Assembly: GCA_023489275.1 (NCBI GenBank)
Contig: JAMDDD010000008.1
Location: 1 to 64,000, forward strand
Length of the DNA stretch: 64,000 nucleotides
From: Actinomycetota bacterium
Lineage (GTDB): Bacteria; Actinomycetota; Thermoleophilia; BMS3ABIN01
Direction of reading: 5' to 3'
The position numbers were made by a program, and so were the translations under genes. The notes under the pieces are model-generated. The model saw nothing but the letters and a program-made list of their open reading frames with translations, had not been told where the DNA came from and did no database searches. This document shows, piece by piece, positions 8,378 through 15,077 of this stretch (positions are counted from its first letter, which is position 1; the number at the start of each line of letters is the position of its first letter).

Positions 8378-8803
8378 TCAACGGCAATGATCGCATAGCC
8401 CGATAAACTCAACCATGTGCGTTTTGACCTTGAATTTCCGCCTGCTCAACATGTCTTCGATTTTGCTGATGCCTTCTGCACAATCAATGTCTTCCACAAC
8501 ACCGCATTTCTCACAAACGGCATGGTGATGATGTGGAAATAACGAAAGCTCGAAACGATCTTGGCGCTCACCAAACGTCAACCGGGTAACAATTCCCTGA
8601 TCCAGCAGGAAGCCAATCTCGCGATACACGGTGGTCTTATGGGGACTTAGCCCGCTTTTCTGCAAACAACCCCTCAACTCGCCGGTTGACAGCGGCCGCT
8701 TAGCATTATCCAGTTCCCTGATGATCGCTTTTCTAACCACCGTCAGGCGGAAACCTTTTCTGATCAGAAGATTTGTTAAAAAATCGTAATAACTTTGGTT
8801 CAT
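8378..8803 (-). CDS. zur: Fur-family regulator, probable Zur
   Basis: A 141-residue Fur-family repressor. It has the winged-helix segment (TTVYREIGFLLDQGIV) and the metal site motif HHHHAVCEKCGVVED, with a second CxxC-like pair at the C-terminus (GLCDHC). It probably senses zinc and represses its own operon, since znuA, znuC and znuB follow on the same strand. Two inverted repeats of TGCAAC type lie immediately upstream of the start. Assignment as Zur rather than Fur or Mur rests on this linkage. Confidence 0.82.
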   Translation of the reverse strand: MNQSYYDFLTNLLIRKGFRLTVVRKAIIRELDNAKRPLSTGELRGCLQKSGLSPHKTTVYREIGFLLDQGIVTRLTFGERQDRFELSLFPHHHHAVCEKCGVVEDIDCAEGISKIEDMLSRRKFKVKTHMVEFIGLCDHCR

Positions 8804-8815
8804 TATTCAGCCTAA

Positions 8816-8856
8816 TGCAACTAAGTTGCGTAATGTTAATGCAACTTGGGTGCAAT
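8816..8856. promoter_or_regulatory. Probable Zur operators
   Basis: Two related inverted repeats lie here: TGCAACTAAGTTGCG (8816-8830) and TGCAACTTGGGTGCAAT (8840-8856). They lie 13 bases upstream of the zur start and about 90 bases upstream of the divergent His-rich peptide gene. The position and symmetry fit a Fur-family operator able to control both directions. Confidence 0.6.
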
Positions 8857-8942
8857 AGCAAGGATGGAGACGTGGGCGCTCATTTTTTTCATTGAATTTA
8901 CCGATGAGTGAAATGTAAAGAATCAGTTTAAGGGAGGATATT

Positions 8943-9146
8943 TTGAAGAAAAATTTTGTAATTCTGCCGGTTATTCTCTTGGCCGTATTCGCGACAATCG
9001 CGTTTGCCGCAGTGCCGCATTACTGGGGCTCATCTGCAGGTGATCACGCCGCCACTCGGCAAGCAGCCCACAAAGGTTCCGGTGATCACAAAGTTTCAAA
9101 CTGCGAATATGATCACGGGCACGGCGGACGCAACTGCGACGACTAG
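8943..9146 (+). CDS. Small His-rich secreted peptide next to the zinc regulon
   Basis: A 67-residue protein with a clear N-terminal signal peptide (about residues 1-22, cleavage near AFA-A). The mature region of about 45 residues holds six His and two Cys. The TTG start is well supported by GGGAGGAT six bases upstream, and a strong terminator follows. It is divergent from zur-znuACB across a region with two Fur-type operators. I do not recognise a family. A role as an extracytoplasmic metal binder or chaperone is an inference from composition and context. Confidence 0.7.
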   Translation: MKKNFVILPVILLAVFATIAFAAVPHYWGSSAGDHAATRQAAHKGSGDHKVSNCEYDHGHGGRNCDD

Positions 9147-9177
9147 ACTGCCGAGCAGAAGACAATAAATGCAAATT

Positions 9178-9204
9178 AGCCGGCGATCAACTCGCCGGCT
9201 TTTT
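9178..9204 (+). terminator. Intrinsic terminator
   Basis: A 9-bp stem, AGCCGGCGA/TCGCCGGCT with a five-base loop, is followed by TTTTT. It closes the His-rich peptide gene. Confidence 0.85.
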
Positions 9205-9331
9205 CATGACCTGATTCTTTTTCCTGCAGGTTTCTGGCGGTTTACGGGCCGGCTTGGTAAAATCTTAGCTTCCGGCTTAGAGATGTTTGGGCTTTTCCAA
9301 AATCCAAGGTCGAATATCCAAGTCAGTTTAC

Positions 9332-9407
9332 GGCGCATTCGTCTAGTGGCCCAGGACGCCGCCCTCTCACGGCGGTAGCAGGGGTTCAAATCCCCTATGC
9401 GCTACCA
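9332..9407 (+). tRNA. tRNA-Glu(CTC)
   Basis: Cloverleaf with GGCGCAT/ATGCGCT acceptor arms, a CTC anticodon in the CTCTCAC loop, GGTTCAAATCC T-arm and an encoded CCA at 9405-9407. Its 3' end overlaps the left attachment repeat and the recombinase gene on the other strand. Confidence 0.95.
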
Positions 9408-10905
9408 TATCTATTTTGTGCGAACTCGGCGAGAAGATAGGCTCATAGATTTCCGTATAGTGGCCTTCTGAGAGTTCCTTATCCTTTACAAATATCTTAT
9501 TGAAGAAAGCCTGGTTATAGAGTTTTCTGATAGAAGGCGTTGCTTCTTTGTATCCGAGGCCGCAGGTCATGGCCAGCTTAATTGCTCTTTCCAAGACCTC
9601 AGTGTGCTGATCAAGCTTGACGGTGATTTTCCTAAGCCTTGCTTCTGAAGAAGCTACCTCATCTGCAATTCGCCTCTGTTCGCTTTTTAAAATATCAACA
9701 TCAATTGCTCCGGCGTAGAAAGCTTGCATGAGTTTCAATTTTTCTGAGGCAAGTTTGGCGATTCTTTTGCCTAGCAACTGCTCTTCCATGGCATTTGTTG
9801 ACTGCCCAGAGATGATTTCATTATTGAAACTTTCGATGATCCTGTCAGCCATCTCCTGGTTAATCTGAATATCCCCATAAAGTTTCGCGACTTCATTTTC
9901 AAGGAATTCAGCCTCAACATAGGGTTGAGTACAGCCCCGGCCACGCTTGGTCCCCAGGCAATAAAAGTATGGATATTTTCCTTTGGCGACTAAATATGAA
10001 AACCTTGAGCCGCACTGCCCGCAAAACAGTGTGCCTTTTAAATAATGAGGATGCTTCCTTTTCCTTTCACCTACCTGATCCCTGGCTCTTAGCGTGGCCT
10101 GAACTTTTTTGAATAGCTCTCTAGTGATCAAAGGCTCGTGTTTTCCTTCATATTCAATACCCTTGTAAGTTATGACGCCATAATAAAAAGTGTTTTGAAG
10201 GAGCTTGTGCACCCCATTCATGGACATTATCCCTGTTTTGCCTGCCCGCCGTTGACCGATGCCTTTGTCAAAAAGAAATTCTCGTATCTCTTCCAGGGAA
10301 CAATTGCCTGAGGTATAAAGCTGAAATGCTTCTTTGATATAAGGAGCAAGGTCGGGATCGATAACAATCTTGGCCAAACCTTTCCTTGTCCCCGGAATCT
10401 GTTGTCTCATGTTTTTGTAACCAACCGGGGCTCTTCCTGGCCACCCCCCCTCTTTCACCATCTCGTCCATGCCTTTTTTGACTTCAGTCCCAAGGTTGTC
10501 GGAAAAATACTGCGCCATAGCCGAGTAGATGTTTTCCATCAGTTTCCCTTGGGCGGTGTCTTCAATTTTTTCAACAACTGACACAAGTTGGCAGCCCGCC
10601 CGGTTTAATTCACCCTTGATAATTACGTGGTCTTCGACATTTCTTGAGAACCGATCCAGCTTGTGAACAATCACTGCGTCAATGTCTTTATCTTTCTTAA
10701 TGCGCGAGATCATTTCCCGAAGCTGTGGCCGTTGGCTGCTTCTCGCTGACTCTCCGCGATCAGCATATTCATCAACTACATCCCAGCCCTCATATTCAGC
10801 GTGTCTTAAACATGCTTCTCGCTGGGCAGCGATAGAATAACCCTCTTTGTCATTGGTGAGGGTCTGCTCAGTGGTTGACACTCTTAGATATATGATGCAT
10901 TTCAT
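9367..10905 (-). CDS. Large serine recombinase (integrase) in tRNA-Glu
   Basis: A 512-residue serine recombinase paralogous to the one at 2576-4159. It has the catalytic serine in YLRVST, the D-R-F-S-R motif, a recombinase domain, a zinc ribbon (FCGQCGSRFSY, then YCLGTKRGRGC) and a C-terminal coiled coil. It would integrate the element into the tRNA-Glu 3' end and excise it. Its final residues (HRGFEPLLPP) are encoded antisense inside the tRNA. The start overlaps the stop of the 57-residue gene upstream (ATGA), so they form one operon. Length and domains are complete, so the protein is probably active. Confidence 0.92.
   Translation of the reverse strand: MKCIIYLRVSTTEQTLTNDKEGYSIAAQREACLRHAEYEGWDVVDEYADRGESARSSQRPQLREMISRIKKDKDIDAVIVHKLDRFSRNVEDHVIIKGELNRAGCQLVSVVEKIEDTAQGKLMENIYSAMAQYFSDNLGTEVKKGMDEMVKEGGWPGRAPVGYKNMRQQIPGTRKGLAKIVIDPDLAPYIKEAFQLYTSGNCSLEEIREFLFDKGIGQRRAGKTGIMSMNGVHKLLQNTFYYGVITYKGIEYEGKHEPLITRELFKKVQATLRARDQVGERKRKHPHYLKGTLFCGQCGSRFSYLVAKGKYPYFYCLGTKRGRGCTQPYVEAEFLENEVAKLYGDIQINQEMADRIIESFNNEIISGQSTNAMEEQLLGKRIAKLASEKLKLMQAFYAGAIDVDILKSEQRRIADEVASSEARLRKITVKLDQHTEVLERAIKLAMTCGLGYKEATPSIRKLYNQAFFNKIFVKDKELSEGHYTEIYEPIFSPSSHKIDMVAHRGFEPLLPP
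9402..9415. repeat. Left attachment repeat (attL candidate)
   Basis: CTACCATATCTATT starts in the tRNA-Glu acceptor stem and is repeated exactly at 27319-27332. A 14-mer match over 18 kb is unlikely by chance. Confidence 0.65.
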
Positions 10906-11075
10906 TCGTTTTTTTCCTGGCCAAAAAAATCATTCAATTCTTTTTGCAGCTTTGGGGTAACTGGACGGCATTCGCAATGCTTTGCATGCTCGCGGTGCCA
11001 GAGCATACGCTCCTCCCGGGACGGGTTCTTTGGCATCTTGTTTTCCTGGTGCCACTCCTTGTTTATCTTGCCCAT
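10902..11075 (-). CDS. Small conserved-looking protein of 57 residues
   Basis: A basic, His-rich small protein beginning MGKINKEWHQ and containing a CEC motif near residue 35. It lies one base after the PIN gene and overlaps the recombinase start. The tight packing on both sides supports a real gene. The MGKINKEWH...MPKN pattern is one I associate with short uncharacterised proteins from diverse prokaryotes, but I cannot name a function. Cys and His residues could bind metal. Confidence 0.7.
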   Translation of the reverse strand: MGKINKEWHQENKMPKNPSREERMLWHREHAKHCECRPVTPKLQKELNDFFGQEKNE

Positions 11076-11076
11076 G

Positions 11077-11502
11077 CTACTTCTCCAAAATCTTTAGAAA
11101 CTGAGCCGGGGTCATGATTTTGATGCCTTCGTATTCTTTCAGATCAAGGAGGTCGCTGTCACCAGAGACTATTAAATCAGCCTGGGCTTTGACGGCGCAC
11201 TCAAGGATGCGGTTATCGGAATCGTCACGTTCGGGGGAGATGGCTGAAATTGATTTTTTAGTTGAGACAACATCGCCCCATTTAACGAGGAGTTGGGCGG
11301 CTCTTTCAATTTTAGGAGCAGACCAAAGGAACTTTTCGCCGGAGAGGGTTCTGGAAAGTTCGTTTAAAATGAACGGGGAGAGGAAGAGGTCAAATCTTTT
11401 GGTGGTCCTGCCGTGGGCATAGGCCATGATTGCCCGCGGCTTGCCGCCAAAGTTAAGGGCGGATACAAGCACATTGGTATCGAGGACGACTTTAAGATAC
11501 AC
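11077..11502 (-). CDS. PIN-domain ribonuclease toxin
   Basis: A 141-residue PIN-domain protein of the putative toxin (COG1569-like) type. Acidic active-site residues are visible in VVLDTNVLVSA, in the central FILNEL, and in the late DDSDNRILECA and SGDSDLL segments. PIN toxins cleave RNA using bound magnesium. It overlaps the end of the ribbon-helix-helix gene upstream by 11 bases, the normal order for an antitoxin-toxin pair. It probably stabilises the integrated element. Confidence 0.88.
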   Translation of the reverse strand: MYLKVVLDTNVLVSALNFGGKPRAIMAYAHGRTTKRFDLFLSPFILNELSRTLSGEKFLWSAPKIERAAQLLVKWGDVVSTKKSISAISPERDDSDNRILECAVKAQADLIVSGDSDLLDLKEYEGIKIMTPAQFLKILEK

Positions 11503-11746
11503 CTCTTACCTCATGTATGATCCTCTCAATGTCTTTTTCCGTGATGCCCGCTTCCTTGGCTTTTTTCTCGCCGTACCTGGTTAGCTCTTCCCATTCTCTT
11601 TCGTCCTGCAACTCTTCATAGGCAGCGATCATTTCACGGAAGAGCTGGCTTTTGTTTTTTCTTTCGATGCGCGCTCGTCTATCGACCACCTGGAAGTCTT
11701 CCGGCGGCAGGGAAATGGTTACTGTTTTTGATTTTCTAGCCAACAT
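11492..11746 (-). CDS. Ribbon-helix-helix antitoxin
   Basis: An 84-residue protein. The first 45 or so residues match a ribbon-helix-helix DNA-binding fold (KTVTISLPPEDFQVVDRRA, then NKSQLFREMI). The C-terminal half is acidic and helical and should wrap the PIN toxin. I chose the ATG at 11746, with AAGGAGGT correctly spaced, over the GTG at 11752 that overlaps that site. It probably represses its own promoter through the inverted repeat that overlaps the -10 box. Confidence 0.85.
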   Translation of the reverse strand: MLARKSKTVTISLPPEDFQVVDRRARIERKNKSQLFREMIAAYEELQDEREWEELTRYGEKKAKEAGITEKDIERIIHEVRGVS

Positions 11747-11786
11747 ACTCACCTCCTTATGTTGTGTTACCCTGTCTTACAATTAC

Positions 11787-11823
11787 TTATCTCTAAGATA
11801 ATCGACATTTCAGTTCTTGTCAA
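11787..11823 (-). promoter_or_regulatory. Toxin-antitoxin promoter with operator
   Basis: On the minus strand TTGACA (11818-11823), a 17-base spacer and TATCTT (11795-11800) form a near-consensus promoter. The inverted repeat TTATCT-CTA-AGATAA (11787-11801) overlaps the -10 box, as expected for autoregulation. It is also a local example of the normal 17-base spacing. Confidence 0.7.
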
Positions 11824-11850
11824 TAGTTTTTTCCAACTATTTCCAACTTT

Positions 11851-12321
11851 TTAACCCGCCCTGGCGGCGCTTCTGCCGCTTAAATCCCGTTCGAAATTGG
11901 CCCAGACTTTCAGCCGGAGTCTGACGACTCCTTCGGTAACTTGGAAGTGATTTGCCATTTCGTCAATTCTGTTTCTGTTCGCAATGAACTTTTGAAGCTC
12001 GGATTGAGGCATGAGCAGGCAGGCGGCGAAGACGTTAGCCTGCTTCTCATGGTAATTGCCGAATGAATAAATCCGCTTCTGCATGGCCAGGTGATTTCCG
12101 GCATGCATCAGGTGATGGCCGACAGCGTGGGCAATCAGTTCCCGCTGTTTTCTGCTTGAGAGGCTGCTGTTTACGGCGATCATGCCGGGAACATAGAACT
12201 CGGTGAGCCTGCCTTCCATTTCCTCGGAAATGACAGAAAGACCCAGACTCTCAGCAATCTCGTCCAGGTCGTTGCCGTACTGCCGGTATATTTCATTGGC
12301 TTTATCAATTACCCGCTTCAC
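11851..12321 (-). CDS. ImmA/IrrE-like protein with altered active site
   Basis: A 156-residue protein of the ImmA/IrrE (DUF955) family, usually a metalloprotease that cleaves the adjacent XRE repressor to trigger element excision. The usual HExxH zinc motif reads HAVGHHLMH, so the catalytic Glu is Ala. The downstream segment HEKQANVFAACLLMP is well conserved. It overlaps the XRE gene by 17 bases. It may act by binding rather than cleavage, or use another residue. Confidence 0.85.
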   Translation of the reverse strand: MKRVIDKANEIYRQYGNDLDEIAESLGLSVISEEMEGRLTEFYVPGMIAVNSSLSSRKQRELIAHAVGHHLMHAGNHLAMQKRIYSFGNYHEKQANVFAACLLMPQSELQKFIANRNRIDEMANHFQVTEGVVRLRLKVWANFERDLSGRSAARAG

Positions 12322-12691
12322 TTCTTTTTCCTATGTCCTCTCTGGCCTTAAGAATATTTTCGAAAGTCTTGATGAGCGAATTCTTTTCCGCCGTTGTCAT
12401 GTTCGGCACTTCCTTAAACATAATCGTAAATCCGGGATCGCTGAGCCCCAGCCGTTCCAGTTCGGCATCGACCTTCAAGTCTTCGATCTCTTCCCAGGAA
12501 AGCCCCATAATGTCAGCCCAAGCTTTTAGCTTGTCGTCTGAGGGAAGGAAGCGGCCCCTCTCTGCATCTGAGAGGTAGCTGTTAGAGCCGACTCCAAGAC
12601 GCTCAGCCAGGTCTTCCTGGCGGATGCCCCTCTCAAGCCGAATCTGCTTCATCTTCTTGCCGAAATGAATTGTTTTAAATTCTTCATTCAT
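12305..12691 (-). CDS. XRE-family regulator of the tRNA-Glu element
   Basis: A 128-residue regulator with an N-terminal helix-turn-helix (FGKKMKQIRLERGIRQ through AERGRFLPS) and the same DPGFTIMFKEVPNM tail as the protein at 2223-2579. It probably controls the element's excision and transfer genes, with the ImmA-like partner downstream. The ATG at 12691 fits the paralogue's N-terminus better than the longer ORF. Two inverted repeats of TATCG-N9-CGATA lie in the divergent region upstream and are likely operators. Confidence 0.87.
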   Translation of the reverse strand: MNEEFKTIHFGKKMKQIRLERGIRQEDLAERLGVGSNSYLSDAERGRFLPSDDKLKAWADIMGLSWEEIEDLKVDAELERLGLSDPGFTIMFKEVPNMTTAEKNSLIKTFENILKAREDIGKRSEAGN

Positions 12692-12751
12692 CGCTTTACA
12701 AACGATACAACAGCTGCAAATGCGAGTCAAGACTTTTATATATCCACCTAT

Positions 12752-12870
12752 TTATCCACAATAAGCGTTATTCTGTACACTTGAATTATCGTGAGTATAC
12801 CGATATATTAGAGACACCTTCGGCTTATGCCCTTTATTTTTACCCAAGCATATCGAAGTTTTAGCGATAT
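12752..12870. promoter_or_regulatory. DnaA-box-like site and two XRE operator candidates
   Basis: TTATCCACA (12752-12760) matches the DnaA box. TATCG-N9-CGATA occurs at 12787-12791/12801... read as TATCG 12787-12791 and CGATA 12801-12805, and again as ATATCG (12850-12855) with CGATAT (12865-12870). Both have a 9-base gap. The repeats lie between divergent genes and probably bind the XRE dimer. Confidence 0.5.
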
Positions 12871-12892
12871 TTAACAGCTTCATGAAGGCAAA

Positions 12893-13099
12893 ATGATAAG
12901 AGTTTTTCCAAAAGAGATCGACCCCGAGAGGTTAAGCAGCCAGCTTGATTTGCTGGCTCGTGCCATTTGGAAAAACGCTGAATATCAAATCAGGGCAGAA
13001 ATGAAGACGCTCTCCAGGAAATCAAAGGCACCATATTCGACTCATGAAGAGAAAGAAACCGTTTCACCACCCGTTTCTATTAATGGAAACCCCCGATAG
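12893..13099 (+). CDS. Small unknown protein before the origin-like repeats
   Basis: A 68-residue charged protein beginning MIRVFPKEID, helical over residues 10-45. It is divergent from the XRE gene and follows two operator-like repeats, so it is a plausible first gene of the element's rightward transcript. GAAGG lies four bases before the ATG. Its last 14 or so codons run into the GTTTC/GAAAC array, which is unusual. I do not recognise a family. There is no clear counterpart in the tRNA-Pro element. Confidence 0.5.
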   Translation: MIRVFPKEIDPERLSSQLDLLARAIWKNAEYQIRAEMKTLSRKSKAPYSTHEEKETVSPPVSINGNPR

Positions 13100-13103
13100 A
13101 AAC
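13061..13103 (+). repeat. GTTTC/GAAAC symmetric array, copy B
   Basis: GTTTC at 13061 and 13073 and GAAAC at 13086 and 13099 give GTTTC-N7-GTTTC-N8-GAAAC-N8-GAAAC, the same order and spacing as at 1828-1870 read in reverse. An extra GAAAC follows at 13109. Confidence 0.6.
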
Positions 13104-13123
13104 CCCTAGAAACTTGAAAACCA

Positions 13124-13320
13124 CCAGGGAAATTAACCGTCTTGCAGGGCATTTAGCCTCTTTAAGCCGGTGCCGTCTGTCTTCGTTTGTAGGGCAAAAC
13201 GAAGCCCGACTCCCCGCCCCTCGACTTGCAGTTACCCTCGTTCCTTCGTCTCTTCGGCGAGGCGCGGGGAGTCTGGCTTATCAGCCAGACGGCGCTCCTA
13301 CGGAGCTTAATTTCCCTGGT
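13124..13320 (+). repeat. Structured ~200-bp element, copy B
   Basis: The ends are a perfect 13-bp inverted repeat (CCAGGGAAATTAA at 13124-13136, TTAATTTCCCTGG at 13308-13320). Inside are GCCGTCTG/CAGACGGC (13172-13179, 13287-13294), CTTCGTTT/AAACGAAG (13181-13188, 13197-13204) and GACTCCCCGC/GCGGGGAGTC (13208-13217, 13265-13274). A further GTCTGGC/GCCAGAC pair competes with two of these, so the fold could switch. It aligns with copy A and ends 22 bases before the replication-relaxation gene. Confidence 0.65.
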
Positions 13321-13342
13321 GTAAAAACATGAAAGGCAAAAG

Positions 13343-14179
13343 ATGAAAAGAAGGAGAACAAATCAAACGGTATCAATGCGGCTGACGGCTCGTGATGTGG
13401 CGATCATTTTGAGCGTTTACGAGAACCGCTTTTTGAAGCGGGATCAGATTCAGCGTCTGCATTTTCCCGATGTTTCACGCTATGCCTGCAACAAGAGGAT
13501 CAAAGCTCTTTATGAGAATAAGTTTTTGGATCGGCTTGTGAAACCCGTGGCTGTCGGTTCTCATCAGCTGGTTTATGCCCTGGATAAGCGGGGAGCCGAC
13601 GTCGTTGCCGCCGCCCTTGAGATTGACCGTCGCAAGGTCAAATGGCAGAGAGCCCACAACCGGGTTGAGTTTCTGTTCCTTGATCATACGCTTGGAGTTT
13701 CCGAGTTTAGGGTTTGCCTTGAATTGGCGCTCAGGGGAAGAGGCGAATGCGCCTTTTTCTATGAGAGGGGCGACAAATCACACCTTCGGCGCATTTCCAT
13801 GACGGGAGCCAAGAAGAAATATTTCGTGGTCGCCCCCGACGCCTTCTTCGGCATTCAGAGCGGAAGGGGAAAGCATGTCTTCTTTCTTGAAGTTGATATG
13901 GGAACAGAACCGCTGTCGAGATTCGCCGAAAAGATTGTCGCTTACAAGAGATATTGGAAATCACATCAGTACACCGAAGAATACGGATTTAACCATTTCC
14001 GCGTCCTCACGGTCGCGGAAAGCGAAAGGCGCATGCTTAATCTGCGCCAAGCAACGGGGAAAGCAGGGGGACAGAGAATGTTTCTGTTTTCGACCTTCCA
14101 AGCCATTCAGGAAAACGGCGCGCTTGGAAGTGTCTGGCTTTCTCCAATTTCAAACGAACCAACTTCTTTGTTGGAATAG
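13343..14179 (+). CDS. Replication-relaxation family protein
   Basis: A 278-residue protein resembling the replication-relaxation (Replic_Relax) family of conjugative elements and plasmids. The N-terminal winged-helix part (about residues 12-100) has LTARDVAIILSVYENRFLKR and a later YALDKRGADVVA segment. The C-terminal part resembles a nuclease-like fold with F-F-L-E-V-D-M-G-T-E near residue 180. Members are thought to work in DNA processing for replication or transfer. The gene follows the origin-like repeats, which supports that role. The start is the first ATG after the structured element. Confidence 0.78.
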   Translation: MKRRRTNQTVSMRLTARDVAIILSVYENRFLKRDQIQRLHFPDVSRYACNKRIKALYENKFLDRLVKPVAVGSHQLVYALDKRGADVVAAALEIDRRKVKWQRAHNRVEFLFLDHTLGVSEFRVCLELALRGRGECAFFYERGDKSHLRRISMTGAKKKYFVVAPDAFFGIQSGRGKHVFFLEVDMGTEPLSRFAEKIVAYKRYWKSHQYTEEYGFNHFRVLTVAESERRMLNLRQATGKAGGQRMFLFSTFQAIQENGALGSVWLSPISNEPTSLLE

Positions 14180-14507
14180 CCCGAAAGGGTAAGAGTTTTC
14201 AGGGCTATCATCCCTGAAGGATGAGGCCCTTTTCCGCAAATCTGTCATGTCCTTTGATTTTACTTCTGGCAGGTTTTGCTCTTGCTGGCTGCGGAAGGTC
14301 CGGCGCGGGCTGCAAGCAAGTGTCCCTGCGCCGGGCTGAAAGCTCAATTATTGACAGAAAAAATATCCAGGTGATAGATTCACTGGCTGATGAGCCAATC
14401 TGACCATCTTGGTCTTGAAAGCAATCCTAGCCGGTTAATCATATCGCTTTCAGCCGAAAAGCTCATCTTCTAGTTCGTTTCTGCTCAAAACTGTGAAAGG
14501 AAAGTTC
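14180..14507. other. Non-coding gap with a hairpin
   Basis: The stretch after the replication-relaxation gene holds a 7-bp hairpin TTCAGGG/CCCTGAA near 14194-14217 but no T run. A 60-codon ORF with a lipoprotein-like N-terminus is present, but it has no convincing ribosome site and was not called. Confidence 0.4.
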
Positions 14508-15053
14508 ATGTCATCAGTTTTTTCTTTTTTTATGATTGTGATTATCGCCCTGGTCATCATTACCGTCCTCAGAATGGGCAGCCGGCCAAAAGAGGAAAAC
14601 GTCGTTCAGAGATGGGGCGCGTATCTGCCCGGGAAGAAAGAAGCCGGTGAGGAGTATTTGGAAATGGCTGAAAAGGAATTTACAGGCCGTAATACAGATT
14701 TACGCCATGAGCGGATCTTTTTCAAACTGGCCAGCAAAGAGGGTCCAGCACTCCGAATCATACATAGCCCAACTTATTCGAGCTACATAGCCTACGATAC
14801 AACCGGTGATGACCTCTTCCTTCATTACGTTCTTTACAGAAGAGGAGATTTTCTTTATGCAATCCCAATGGTTGGCTGGCTTTTTTTCCGGCTGTTTCAC
14901 AACGTTTTCGTCCATGACCACAATAAGCTGATCGGGTTTGCCTCGATGACGATTGACTGCGCCAAAGAAGCAGCCGGAGATCTTATGGACAAGTTCAACA
15001 TGGACAGGTCGAAGGGGATCAGACCGTCCAGCGGAAAGCTTGGTTCGTTGTAA
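14508..15053 (+). CDS. Unknown single-pass membrane protein
   Basis: A 181-residue protein with one N-terminal transmembrane segment (about residues 5-22) and a mostly soluble remainder with a second hydrophobic patch near residues 118-130. I chose the ATG at 14508, preceded by AAAGGAAAG, rather than the GTG at 14493. No family is recognised. It lies between the replication-relaxation gene and a metalloprotease-like gene on the same strand, so it may belong to the transfer module. Confidence 0.6.
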   Translation: MSSVFSFFMIVIIALVIITVLRMGSRPKEENVVQRWGAYLPGKKEAGEEYLEMAEKEFTGRNTDLRHERIFFKLASKEGPALRIIHSPTYSSYIAYDTTGDDLFLHYVLYRRGDFLYAIPMVGWLFFRLFHNVFVHDHNKLIGFASMTIDCAKEAAGDLMDKFNMDRSKGIRPSSGKLGSL

Positions 15054-15077
15054 ACTTTTTGTCGCGGGGTAATAACA

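Noticed and set aside
14221-14403. 60-codon ORF with a lipoprotein-like N-terminus
   Set aside because: It has a hydrophobic start and an LAGC motif, but the rest is low in protein-like character and the ribosome site is too close to the start.
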